Source of the DNA: an uncultured Lachnospiraceae bacterium
Lineage (GTDB): Bacteria; Bacillota; Clostridia; Lachnospirales; Lachnospiraceae
Direction of reading: 5' to 3'
DNA length: 64,000 nucleotides
Assembly: GCA_946566685.1 (NCBI GenBank)
Contig: CAMNXA010000011.1
Span: 26,845 to 90,844 of the forward strand
Made by a program: the position numbers and the translations under genes. The notes under the pieces are model-generated. The model was not told the DNA's origin. It saw nothing but the letters and a program-made list of their open reading frames with translations, and ran no database searches. Below are positions 8,962-17,344 of the stretch, piece after piece. Position 1 is the stretch's first letter, and the number at the start of each line of letters is the position of its first letter.

Positions 8962-10539
8962 TTATCTGTGTTCAACATATTTTTTGGGAGATATTCCATA
9001 TAGCTTCTTAAAACATTTGTTAAAATAATATTCGTCTTTATATCCAACCATGCCCGCTATTGATGATAATGAATATTGCGCCTGGTTATCATCTAACAGC
9101 TGTTTTGCTTTGTTTAATCTTACTCGAGTCAAATAATCGCTGAGATTACTTCCGGTTTCCTGTTTAAACAAATGACTGAGATAAGATGAATTTATAAATA
9201 AAGCATTTGCTATTTTGGACAGAGAAAGAGTATTGTCCGTATAATTCTGCTCTATATATCGTTTGGTATCATTTACAATACTATTTTGCTTTGATTCGGA
9301 AAAGGCAGAAAGCAATTCTTCAGCTTCCAAAAAACAATTTAAAACGTAATGCCTTAGGTCGACCCCAAGTTCAAAAGATAATAACTCATTTAGCATTTTA
9401 TCTAACTTAAACCCCGGTTCCTGTATTTGCCTTTCTTTCAGACATTGTTCCAAATCAGACAAAATCCGTATTGCCTGAAAGATCATTTCCTCCCGTGTCC
9501 GTTGATAAGAGAGCAAAAGTTCTACCTGATTATAAGCGTTTTCATAATTACCAGCACGCAATTCGTGCAGAAGATTACCAGAAACTGTATGGTGCAGTGG
9601 GAGATCATCCAATAACGTGGGGACTTCCTCTTGAAAGATACAGCGGGCATTACCTGATAAAAACCGGTACTCCAATGCCCGTATCGATTCATGATACGCA
9701 TCTGACATCATGCGTAGTCCCTGAAATGGATTGGAAATTCCGAGTGTCACGGTGAAGTTCAACGTTTTCTGAACAGCATGGCAAATATGGTGGCAGGAAG
9801 TTGCAAACAATTTGGCTGAATCAGGGTTGTCCAGGGCGACAAGAGCAACAATATAGTTATTATAATCCTGAAACAGAAAACTTGTAAAAGAGGTTTCCAA
9901 AATTTCCTGAGCGATATTTGAAACAGCAAATTTCCAGAGTTCCTTTTCTGAGTAAGAAGCGAAAAGTTCATCCAGACGGTCGATAAGAATGGTTACTAAT
10001 TGAAACATACCGGTGTCAGGATGGATGCCCGTTTGCGTTAAAGGATATAATTCCAGGGAATTGCAGTTTTCGGAACACTCTATAAGCTTTAACAGTAATG
10101 TTTCTTTGTCATAACATAATTTTTTGTTCTGATAATTAGATATCGTTTTCTGAATCTGGTTTTGGTTCAATAATACATCTTTTGCCTTGTTAAGCGCCTT
10201 GGTAAATTCGCTGCTATTTAGAGGCTTAAGTAAATAATCAAGTACGCCTGCTTCGATCGCGCCTTTGGCATAATCAAATTGGGAGTATCCTGTCAAAATG
10301 ATGATCTGTATTTCAGGATATTTCTTATTGACACTTTGAGCCAGAGTAATTCCATTGATAATCGGAATATTAATATCCAATAACAGCAAATTCGGACGAA
10401 GTGATTCTATCATTTCCATGGCTTGCCGGCCATCTTTTGCTTCTCCCACTATTTCAAATCCAAGAGCATGAAAATCAACACTCTTTTTGATCAGTTCTCT
10501 TATTAATATTTCATCATCGATAATTAATATTTTATACAT
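8962..10539 (-). CDS. YesN-type response regulator (receiver plus AraC HTH)
   Basis: 525 residues. The N-terminal receiver domain (ILIIDDEILIRELI, LLLLDINIPIINGITLAQ with phospho-acceptor Asp near 54, LLKPLNSSEF) is followed by a long middle region resembling the YesN family GGDEF-like segment. A C-terminal AraC DNA-binding pair ends SSIAGMVGYKDEYYFNKCFKKLYGISPKKY. It is encoded 75 nt downstream of its likely sensor kinase on the same strand. Such pairs in clostridia sense extracellular sugars and switch on nearby ABC transporters, so the transporter operon at 1-6.5 kb is a plausible target. Confidence 0.92.
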   Translation of the reverse strand: MYKILIIDDEILIRELIKKSVDFHALGFEIVGEAKDGRQAMEMIESLRPNLLLLDINIPIINGITLAQSVNKKYPEIQIIILTGYSQFDYAKGAIEAGVLDYLLKPLNSSEFTKALNKAKDVLLNQNQIQKTISNYQNKKLCYDKETLLLKLIECSENCNSLELYPLTQTGIHPDTGMFQLVTILIDRLDELFASYSEKELWKFAVSNIAQEILETSFTSFLFQDYNNYIVALVALDNPDSAKLFATSCHHICHAVQKTLNFTVTLGISNPFQGLRMMSDAYHESIRALEYRFLSGNARCIFQEEVPTLLDDLPLHHTVSGNLLHELRAGNYENAYNQVELLLSYQRTREEMIFQAIRILSDLEQCLKERQIQEPGFKLDKMLNELLSFELGVDLRHYVLNCFLEAEELLSAFSESKQNSIVNDTKRYIEQNYTDNTLSLSKIANALFINSSYLSHLFKQETGSNLSDYLTRVRLNKAKQLLDDNQAQYSLSSIAGMVGYKDEYYFNKCFKKLYGISPKKYVEHR

Positions 10540-10614
10540 CCATTTTTCTCACGTTCGTTTAGAATTTTGTTATGCATTTAGCATGTCAATTACATAAAAT
10601 ACTGCCTGTTAATC

Positions 10615-12402
10615 TTATCTATAGTTGGATGGAAGGATGATTCTGATCTCTGTACCGGTGCCGGGTGTACTAAGAATATCGAGGCCGTATTCTGCCCCAA
10701 AGTGCAGTTTAATTCTGTCATTTACGCTGCTTATACCAAATCCTGCCCGTAAACAATGGTTTTTTAAAGAGTCATTTAACTCAGCCAGCTGCTCTTCACC
10801 GATACCCGTGCCATTGTCTTTAACAGAGACAAAAATATTGTCGCCGGCATACCCTCCTTTAATGCAAATAATGCCCGGCTTTCCGTTTGGCTTTATGCCA
10901 TGATAGATTGCGTTTTCCACAAGTGGCTGTAAAGAAAGCTTAATTATGGGACAATCCAGAATGTGCTCATCTATCTCATAAGCAAAAGTCAGGTCATCAG
11001 CATAACGGACTTTTTGAATCGCAATATATTGTTTGGTGATTTCCAACTCTTTACGGAGAGGTAAAACAATTTCCTTTTTGCCTAATACTGCCCGATAAAA
11101 ATTCGCCAGATTTTTTATCATATCACAGGCATCTTTACTACGCTCAAGCATCAATAAAGAACAAATGCTTTCCAGGGTATTATATAGAAAATGAGGATTG
11201 ATCTGAGCCTGAAGTGCCTGCATTTCATATTCTCTTTTCTTTTTTTCAGCAAAGAAAGTCTGATTTAACAGAGCTTTCATCTTTAGAACCATATTGTTGA
11301 AATTCATGGTTAAGTGTCCCACTTCATCCATTCCATAGGGAACTAAATATGTGTTCAGATTACCATTTGCCACTTCATCAACGGTCTGAGAAAGCCTGCG
11401 GAGCGGGAGGGTAATGGCTTTAGACTGGTAAGAGACAAATAAAAATGCGATTGTCATCAGAATGCCTCCCAGCGCAAGAGAAATTTCGGCCGCTAATTTG
11501 CTGTCCCTTAATAGAATATTCAGCGGATGCAGACTGATCAGGTACCAATCAAAGCGTTCTAAGTAGCAAACATTTATAAGATAATTTTGGCCGTTATAGG
11601 AAAAACGATGACTGCCTGTTTTATTTTCCCGAATCCATTTGAAATATTCTTCCTTTTGGATACCGGCTTGATTTGACACTTCGTTGGAAGCCGAAATAAT
11701 ATTCCCGTCAGAATCTAAAACCATCATCTGCATACCGTCATCAGTAGATAAGTTCATATAGAGGTCAGAAAATACTTTCTCATTAACGTTAAGAACGGCA
11801 AACCCAATAATGCTGCCATTGTTACTGGAAATAATGTTTCTTCTCAGAGAAACACCTCTGCTTAGATTTTGTGAGTCTGATTCATAATTTAAGTCATGAA
11901 TATTGTCCCAAATGAGTTTATTCCAGACACCGTCCATAGTAGGAGCATAGGCAGCATATTCCGATTGAAGGGAAGCATCTGAAGAAGTTACATTGCTGGA
12001 GGCAATGGTATAGCCGTCATTGCAATATATAACAATCGAACTCATGTAAGACTGAGATATGGTCATTTGGTCAAGAATACTCCGGATAAGGGGCTCATAT
12101 TGATAGCGTGTATAGAAATTCGAAGTATTTAAAGCCTTTTGAATGTAATAATTTGAAACCACAATACCGGAATTCGTTTCTGTATTGTCAAAGAGGTCAT
12201 TCATCCTCAGCCTGATTAATTCCAGATTCCGATTTGCTGATTCGGAATTGTTGGATATAAGCATTTTGGAAAAAATAGCCGTGATCAGTCCTGTGGCAGT
12301 ACACAAAAAGAGCGCAAGAATAAATATGGTAGTAGTAGCCATCTTTTTGGCAATGGGGAGATTTTTATAAAATTGACTGAACTTCTGCAAGGCTTTTTTC
12401 AT
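10615..12402 (-). CDS. YesM-type membrane sensor histidine kinase
   Basis: 595 residues starting at the ATG at 12402 behind GGGAGCC; the GTG at 12450 has no ribosome site. Two transmembrane helices near residues 25-45 and 290-310 enclose a large extracellular Cache-like sensor. A HAMP segment (VDEVANGNLNTYLVPYGMDEVGHL) follows, then the His_kinase block LQAQINPHFLYNTLESI with the phosphorylated His, and an HATPase domain (VENAIYHGIKPNGKPG, DNGTGIGEEQL). It phosphorylates the regulator encoded just downstream. The ligand is unknown; a sugar is likely from the family and neighbourhood. Confidence 0.92.
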   Translation of the reverse strand: MKKALQKFSQFYKNLPIAKKMATTTIFILALFLCTATGLITAIFSKMLISNNSESANRNLELIRLRMNDLFDNTETNSGIVVSNYYIQKALNTSNFYTRYQYEPLIRSILDQMTISQSYMSSIVIYCNDGYTIASSNVTSSDASLQSEYAAYAPTMDGVWNKLIWDNIHDLNYESDSQNLSRGVSLRRNIISSNNGSIIGFAVLNVNEKVFSDLYMNLSTDDGMQMMVLDSDGNIISASNEVSNQAGIQKEEYFKWIRENKTGSHRFSYNGQNYLINVCYLERFDWYLISLHPLNILLRDSKLAAEISLALGGILMTIAFLFVSYQSKAITLPLRRLSQTVDEVANGNLNTYLVPYGMDEVGHLTMNFNNMVLKMKALLNQTFFAEKKKREYEMQALQAQINPHFLYNTLESICSLLMLERSKDACDMIKNLANFYRAVLGKKEIVLPLRKELEITKQYIAIQKVRYADDLTFAYEIDEHILDCPIIKLSLQPLVENAIYHGIKPNGKPGIICIKGGYAGDNIFVSVKDNGTGIGEEQLAELNDSLKNHCLRAGFGISSVNDRIKLHFGAEYGLDILSTPGTGTEIRIILPSNYR

Positions 12403-12478
12403 TATGAGGCTCCCAAAATTACATAACAGGTAATTTTGAACTTTGTCCACGATTGTGTTTTGTGCGTTTTCAGTTATC

Positions 12479-13528
12479 TTAGTTGTAATACCTTAAAATC
12501 TCAGTCTGCACAATCTCTTCTGACAAAGCATACATCCCATCCAGACGTTCTTCATAATTATCCAGGGTAAGCTGTTCTTCCCCGTTTGCCAGTTTTTCAT
12601 AGACCTGTTGGTTGATATCTTTGGAAAAATGTATCATGTCCATGTAATTGTCCAGATTGGTGATGGTCTCTTTGTCATCCTGATAAAAATATACTTCTAC
12701 ATTGTCATAGGCAAGCAATGTCCTGACAGCCTGTTTTTCATTATAGATCACGGCATCCCGCTCGCCGGTCCGGTAGGCGTTATCCCACCAGAGCATGGAA
12801 TAGGGGGAAAAGAAAAATTTAAAAGTAGTCTCCGGATGCGCCTCTATCTGCGCAGTGAGGAGCGCAAGGTTACCCGCAAGAGCTTCAGCGTTAGCGGTTT
12901 CGGGCTGCATTTCCTTAATAACAGGCAGACGGCCGTAAAGCCCTGTAGCCAGATCGGCGCCAAAATATTTCCACTGTGCCCAGTTGTAGGAATTGCCCTC
13001 ATCGTAATCGCCGATAAAGGAGTAGGCCAGCATATAGGGGAGTTTTTCCATCAGGACATCTTTATTCAATACGTAGTGATAGTCATTTAGCGGGTTTGTG
13101 TCATACAGGTACATGGGACATCCGGTGGACTCATAAGTGGGTGTGGTATCTGCGGACAGGGAGGAAGGGTCTATATTATAAAAAATATAGTCCAGATCAT
13201 GATTTTCGTATGCCACATCCAGCAGATAGCAGAGATCGGCCGTAGCGCCATAAGAGCGGATCGCCTTGATAGTTGTACAGTCAAAGCCCTGATCAAACCA
13301 GCCATTGTTATAATTTTCACAGACGGAGGAACCTACGATGAGTGCGTTATAATCAAAATTGCGCAGGGTGCCCACACATTGGTATTCCTTGTCGGTCAGC
13401 ACGGCTTTGAGCCCGGGCAGGGGTTTGTGATAGTGGTAGAAAGGGTCAAAAAGAACCACTGCCGCGATGACTGCTGCCAGGAGGAGGATGGTTCTTATGA
13501 AAAAGGATTGGATGAATTTTTGTTCCAT
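12479..13528 (-). CDS. membrane-anchored SGNH-type acyltransferase partner (AlgJ/DltD-like role)
   Basis: 349 residues from the ATG at 13528; the longer reading frame upstream runs through a structured repeat. One N-terminal transmembrane helix (FIRTILLLAAVIAAVVLF) is followed by an extracytoplasmic domain with ALIVGSSVCENYN, where the block-I Ser is in GSS, and MDMIHFS near the C-terminus supplying the Asp-x-x-His pair. That is the SGNH hydrolase/acyltransferase layout. It is encoded directly after an MBOAT gene. Such pairs (AlgI/AlgJ, DltB/DltD, PatA/PatB) move acyl groups across the membrane onto exopolysaccharide, teichoic acid or peptidoglycan. The acceptor here is unknown. Confidence 0.72.
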   Translation of the reverse strand: MEQKFIQSFFIRTILLLAAVIAAVVLFDPFYHYHKPLPGLKAVLTDKEYQCVGTLRNFDYNALIVGSSVCENYNNGWFDQGFDCTTIKAIRSYGATADLCYLLDVAYENHDLDYIFYNIDPSSLSADTTPTYESTGCPMYLYDTNPLNDYHYVLNKDVLMEKLPYMLAYSFIGDYDEGNSYNWAQWKYFGADLATGLYGRLPVIKEMQPETANAEALAGNLALLTAQIEAHPETTFKFFFSPYSMLWWDNAYRTGERDAVIYNEKQAVRTLLAYDNVEVYFYQDDKETITNLDNYMDMIHFSKDINQQVYEKLANGEEQLTLDNYEERLDGMYALSEEIVQTEILRYYN

Positions 13529-13549
13529 GGGGTTTTTTGCCTTTCCGTA

Positions 13550-13708
13550 GTAGGATTGTAACCAGTAGTGCAACTGTAACCCGCAGTGCAAGCTCGAAAA
13601 CCTTTGGTTTCCTCGCTTTCGGGCGTTCGCCCTATTAAAACTGTCATGGACAAAATCGTCTGCAAGCAGCCGTTTTGTCCCCGCCAGTTTTAGCACTGCT
13701 CAGTGCTA
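13550..13708. repeat. highly structured intergenic repeat element between MBOAT and SGNH genes
   Basis: Contains two tandem 18-nt units at 13556-13591 (TTGTAACCAGTAGTGCAA, then CTGTAACCCGCAGTGCAA). A hairpin CGAAAACC/GGTTTCCTCG follows, then the hairpin GGGCG/CGCCC at 13621-13632. A long imperfect hairpin spans 13636-13692 (outer arms TAAAACTG and CAGTTTTA, inner GGACAAAA and TTTTGTCC), and finally AGCACTG/CAGTGCT at 13692-13707. It starts immediately after the MBOAT stop codon. The GGAAACC-GGTTTTCG-CACTGCG core recurs at 37379-37412. Confidence 0.65.
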
Positions 13709-15262
13709 TCAAAAGTTAAAGTATAAAAATGTGCTTACTTGTGATAGGGAGATCACGCACCATAGGAAGAGGATGCAGATTCCCCAGCACCTTGTGGAGG
13801 TGAGTTCGTTATTGGTTGCCCGGTCATAGGCGTTTCTTCGAAAGATCAGGAAGAAGGCCAGGGCGAATAATATAAACATAAAGATCAGATATATATGGTT
13901 TACCATGCCTGGAACAGCGATGTCCAGGGCCTGTTTGAAGATATAAATCTCGGAGATATCCAGCTGTGCTGCGACCTCGTATATTTTGCCGGTATAGCTG
14001 CCTGAGAACAGGTTTTTAAACAGCTGCATTGCGCCCAGCATACTCTCGCTTCGGAAAAAGAAAAGGGAGAGGTTAAAGAGCGCAAAGGTAAAGATCCAGC
14101 CGAGCCATGGGGGAATATGGAAGCGGGAAGGCCGTTTTTCTTCCCGTCCCTGGATGCCGATGATCCCCAGATTATCCCAGACCACCAGAAGCCCCTGCAT
14201 GGCACCCCAGGCTACGTAAGTCCAGGCAGCGCCGTGCCACAGACCGCTTAGCAGGAAAATAAGAAAGGTATTTATCAGCATGCGGGTCTTCCCTTTTCTG
14301 CTTCCGCCCAGCGGAATATAGACGTAAGTGACAAAAAAGCGGGACAGTGTGATATGCCAGCGCTGCCAGAATTCCTTGATACTGCAAGAACGGTAGGGCG
14401 AATTAAAGTTGACGGGCAGCTCAATATGGAACATTCTGCCCAGGCCGATCGCCATATCGGAGTAACCGCTGAAATCAAAATATAACTCAAAAGAATAAGC
14501 CAGGATCACAAATATGGTGGAGACGCTGTCCAGGGAAAAGGTCTGTGCAAATCCATAATTGGCCATCAGACCAAAGGTGTCTGCCAGCAATACCTTTTTG
14601 GCAAGACCTAATACAAACAGATAAATGCCTCTGGCGAAGAAGGAAGCGTCAAAACAGCGTTTAGATCGGTCTTCAAACTGGGGGATCATCTCCTTATAGA
14701 GTACGATCGGGCCGGCGATCAGCTGCGGGAAAAAGGTGACGAAGGTCAGGTAATTGAGGAAGCTGTAATGTTCGCACCTGCCCAGGGCCCGGTCTATGAT
14801 AAAGGACAGCTGCTGGAAGGTAAAGAAGCTGATACCCAAAGGCAGCAGGATATGTTTCAGGTTAAAGTCCGTATGGAAAGCCAGATTTATATTTTCAATG
14901 AAGAAATCATAGTATTTAAAATAAAATAAAATGCCCAGATTTAAAAGGATACCGGATATCAGACCAAGACGGTTTAAGAGAGAAAGGCCTGTCCGGGCAT
15001 TCGCGGATGGGCTTTCTTCGCATTCTTTTATGTGTCTTTGGGCCGGAATTTTGTTGAGAAGATAACTCAGGGCATAGTTCATGCCAATACTGCAAAGGAT
15101 GATGGCCAGATAACTGACATTAAAATAGCCGTAAAACCATAAAGACATACCGGCCAGAAAAAGGCTGGCCAGTTTATAACGTCCGTATCGATTGAACCCA
15201 TACCATCCGATCAGCGCGATGGGCAGAAAGATGAAGATAAAAATATAAGAGTTAAATAACAT
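13709..15262 (-). CDS. MBOAT-family membrane O-acyltransferase (AlgI/DltB-like)
   Basis: 517 residues with roughly 10-12 hydrophobic segments. The ATG at 15262 has AGGAAGGAATT upstream and begins the typical MLFNSYIFIFIFLPI helix; the reading frame extends further up without support. Signature regions include YFDFSGYSDMAIGLGRM, FNSPYRSCSIKEFWQRWHITLSRF and LLSGLWHGAAWTYVAWG, whose His is the conserved catalytic residue. It transfers an acyl group from a cytoplasmic donor through the membrane to an acceptor, with the SGNH protein encoded next to it probably completing transfer outside. The substrate is not determined; surface polysaccharide acetylation is the usual role. Confidence 0.93.
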   Translation of the reverse strand: MLFNSYIFIFIFLPIALIGWYGFNRYGRYKLASLFLAGMSLWFYGYFNVSYLAIILCSIGMNYALSYLLNKIPAQRHIKECEESPSANARTGLSLLNRLGLISGILLNLGILFYFKYYDFFIENINLAFHTDFNLKHILLPLGISFFTFQQLSFIIDRALGRCEHYSFLNYLTFVTFFPQLIAGPIVLYKEMIPQFEDRSKRCFDASFFARGIYLFVLGLAKKVLLADTFGLMANYGFAQTFSLDSVSTIFVILAYSFELYFDFSGYSDMAIGLGRMFHIELPVNFNSPYRSCSIKEFWQRWHITLSRFFVTYVYIPLGGSRKGKTRMLINTFLIFLLSGLWHGAAWTYVAWGAMQGLLVVWDNLGIIGIQGREEKRPSRFHIPPWLGWIFTFALFNLSLFFFRSESMLGAMQLFKNLFSGSYTGKIYEVAAQLDISEIYIFKQALDIAVPGMVNHIYLIFMFILFALAFFLIFRRNAYDRATNNELTSTRCWGICILFLWCVISLSQVSTFLYFNF

Positions 15263-15509
15263 AAAATACCGGAATTCCTTCCTGCATACATATTTTTCTA
15301 ATATAGGTAAAAAATAATAGTGACGAACCATTACAGTTTGCTCTAGTATAGCAAATCCAGTCAAAGCTTACAAGTCAAATACCCATGCAGGATTAAAGCT
15401 GTGGGATAAGACGGTAGAAGGTATGGTTGGATAAAATCAATAATGTATAATGCCCCGTTTTCCGAATTAAGATACGGATTTAACCAAAATGGGCAGAAAC
15501 GGAGAAGAT

Positions 15510-16142
15510 ATGAGAAAAAAAGCGATATGGACAGGAATGGTGATTATGCTTTTGTTTACTGGGTGTGGCGACAGCATGCCGGAGGATGAATTGGTGCATA
15601 ACGGCCGGGCCTATGAGACAGAGGGGGATGATGATCTGCAAGCCAGCAGTTTTCCTTTTCTTTCCCTGGAAAGTTATCAGGGCGGAAAGGAGTTCTATAC
15701 ATTGCCGGAATTAAAAGATAAAGTGGAAGAATTGTTGGGGGATCATTATTGGCCGGAGGATAATCTGTCCAAAGAAGAATTGGAGAGGCTGACCGGTATA
15801 TCGGAAGATATGTATGTGGATTTTCTGGGAGAGAAACAGTCGATGGATTCCCATATTGACACCATGATCATCGTGCATGCGAAGGAAGGCTGCGTGGGGG
15901 CGGTGGAACAGGCGCTCGAAGAATACCGCAGCAAAGTTATCGAAGAGAACCGCAATTATCCGCAGAATTTTGGCAAAGCCAAGGCCTCCCGGATGGAGAC
16001 GATCAATGATTATGTCTGTTTTGTACAGCTGGGAGCAGACACGACAGTGGTGGCGGATAAAGGGTCTGATGCGGTGACGGCTTACTGCCTGGAGGAGAAT
16101 GAAAGAGCGCTTTATGTGTTGGAAAAGGCGATTCTTGAATAA
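15510..16142 (+). CDS. DUF4358-family lipoprotein
   Basis: 210 residues from the ATG at 15510 (GGAG five bases upstream); the ATG at 15489 is a less likely start. The signal peptide MRKKAIWTGMVIMLLF ends in the lipobox TGCG, so the protein is a surface lipoprotein. The mature part (LKDKVEELLGDHYWPEDN, SEDMYVDFLGEKQSMDSHIDTMIIVHAKEG, AVEQALEEYRSK) matches the DUF4358 pattern common in Lachnospiraceae. Members are uncharacterised, though often found near acyltransferase or cell-surface genes, as here. No function is assigned. Confidence 0.8.
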   Translation: MRKKAIWTGMVIMLLFTGCGDSMPEDELVHNGRAYETEGDDDLQASSFPFLSLESYQGGKEFYTLPELKDKVEELLGDHYWPEDNLSKEELERLTGISEDMYVDFLGEKQSMDSHIDTMIIVHAKEGCVGAVEQALEEYRSKVIEENRNYPQNFGKAKASRMETINDYVCFVQLGADTTVVADKGSDAVTAYCLEENERALYVLEKAILE

Positions 16143-16271
16143 TAACAAAAAATGTGCATTATTTAACGTAGTAATAAGTCCAAAGTTATGATAGAATGAT
16201 ATGGGTGATATATCATTTTAGCAGAATTCACGATACGTTAACTAAGCAGGATGAAAAGTAGGAGAATGGTG

Positions 16272-17330
16272 ATGAATGGACTTATTCAGATTTCGAAGTA
16301 TGCAGGTATGAGGAATGATCTGGCACAGGCAGGAGGCGGCAATACATCTGTCAAGCTGGATAATCAGGTTATGCTGGTCAAAAGTTCGGGCTGCCAGCTG
16401 GCTGACGTAAGAGCAGATTATGGTTATATGAAAGTAAATTACCGTGTGATCCAGGATTATTTTGAGAATCATGCAGAGAGTGCAATGACAGAAGAAGATG
16501 GTAAAAAACTGCTTGTGCAGGCACAGATGGAGGAAGGACATGCTTCCATCGAGACCTTTTTACATGCAATGACGGGAAAATATACATTACATTCTCATCC
16601 CATGCTTGTAAATATACTGGCGGCCAGGGAAGGCGGCCAGAAGGAGCTTCAGGAACTTTTTCCGGAGGCTGTCTGGGTGTCTTATCATAAACCGGGGGCG
16701 GTGTTAGCGCAGGCTTGTTACAGGGCATGTAAGGAACAGCCGGCGCCGAATGGCGATAGTGAAGTTATCTTTTTGGAAAATCACGGCCTTGTGGTCAGTG
16801 CAAATACGCCGGAACGGGTGATAGAGAAAACGGAAGAGATTCTCAGAAAGATTGCCGGTTATCTGCGTGCTTCCTATCGGATCTATTCTTCAGCCACCAG
16901 GATATGGGATATGTTTCTACGGATCCCTCAGTTACAGGATATGATCGTATATACCACGCAGAGCCAGTATCTGTCATGGGAGTACATAGGAGATGCCCTG
17001 ATAGGGTCGGGACGGTGGAACCATGCTTTTTGCCCGGACTGCGTGGTCTATGGGGCCAAGAAGGTATTATGCCTTTGTGATGATTTCAGCCGCAAGGATA
17101 TTGTGGATTTTATGGATGCACATGGCAGGCCGGTAATGATCTGTTACCGAAGACATATCTATATTGTGGCGGAAAGTGTGAAAAAGGCGCAGGAAATTGA
17201 GAATGTGATGAGTTTCGCCGCGCAGGTTCAGACAGCGAATCTGAAGAAAAAGATGAATTACCTGAATGAGGATCAGCAGGATGAACTGTTAAACTGGGAT
17301 AGTGAGAAATACCGCAGGATGTTGAAATAG
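16272..17330 (+). CDS. class II aldolase/adducin-domain protein
   Basis: 352 residues from the ATG at 16272, which has TAGGAG seven bases upstream; earlier in-frame ATGs at 16251 and 16266 sit too close to any ribosome site. The fold is shown by DLAQAGGGNTSVKL, the metal-binding HSHPMLVN near residue 110 and IFLENHGLVVSANTPERV near residue 170, which together supply the His ligands. Family members cleave sugar phosphates (fuculose-, rhamnulose-phosphate) or act as epimerases. The C-terminal 150 residues resemble the extension seen in RhaD-like proteins. As first gene of a glycan cluster it probably makes or trims an unusual sugar phosphate; its substrate is unknown. Confidence 0.8.
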   Translation: MNGLIQISKYAGMRNDLAQAGGGNTSVKLDNQVMLVKSSGCQLADVRADYGYMKVNYRVIQDYFENHAESAMTEEDGKKLLVQAQMEEGHASIETFLHAMTGKYTLHSHPMLVNILAAREGGQKELQELFPEAVWVSYHKPGAVLAQACYRACKEQPAPNGDSEVIFLENHGLVVSANTPERVIEKTEEILRKIAGYLRASYRIYSSATRIWDMFLRIPQLQDMIVYTTQSQYLSWEYIGDALIGSGRWNHAFCPDCVVYGAKKVLCLCDDFSRKDIVDFMDAHGRPVMICYRRHIYIVAESVKKAQEIENVMSFAAQVQTANLKKKMNYLNEDQQDELLNWDSEKYRRMLK

Positions 17331-17344
17331 TAGGAGGGATGGCC

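Noticed and set aside
8936..8966. GATAAGTG/CGCTTATC stem as terminator between the convergent oxidoreductase and response-regulator genes
   Set aside because: It has one mismatch, a 15-nt loop and no T-run on either strand, so I did not list it as a terminator.
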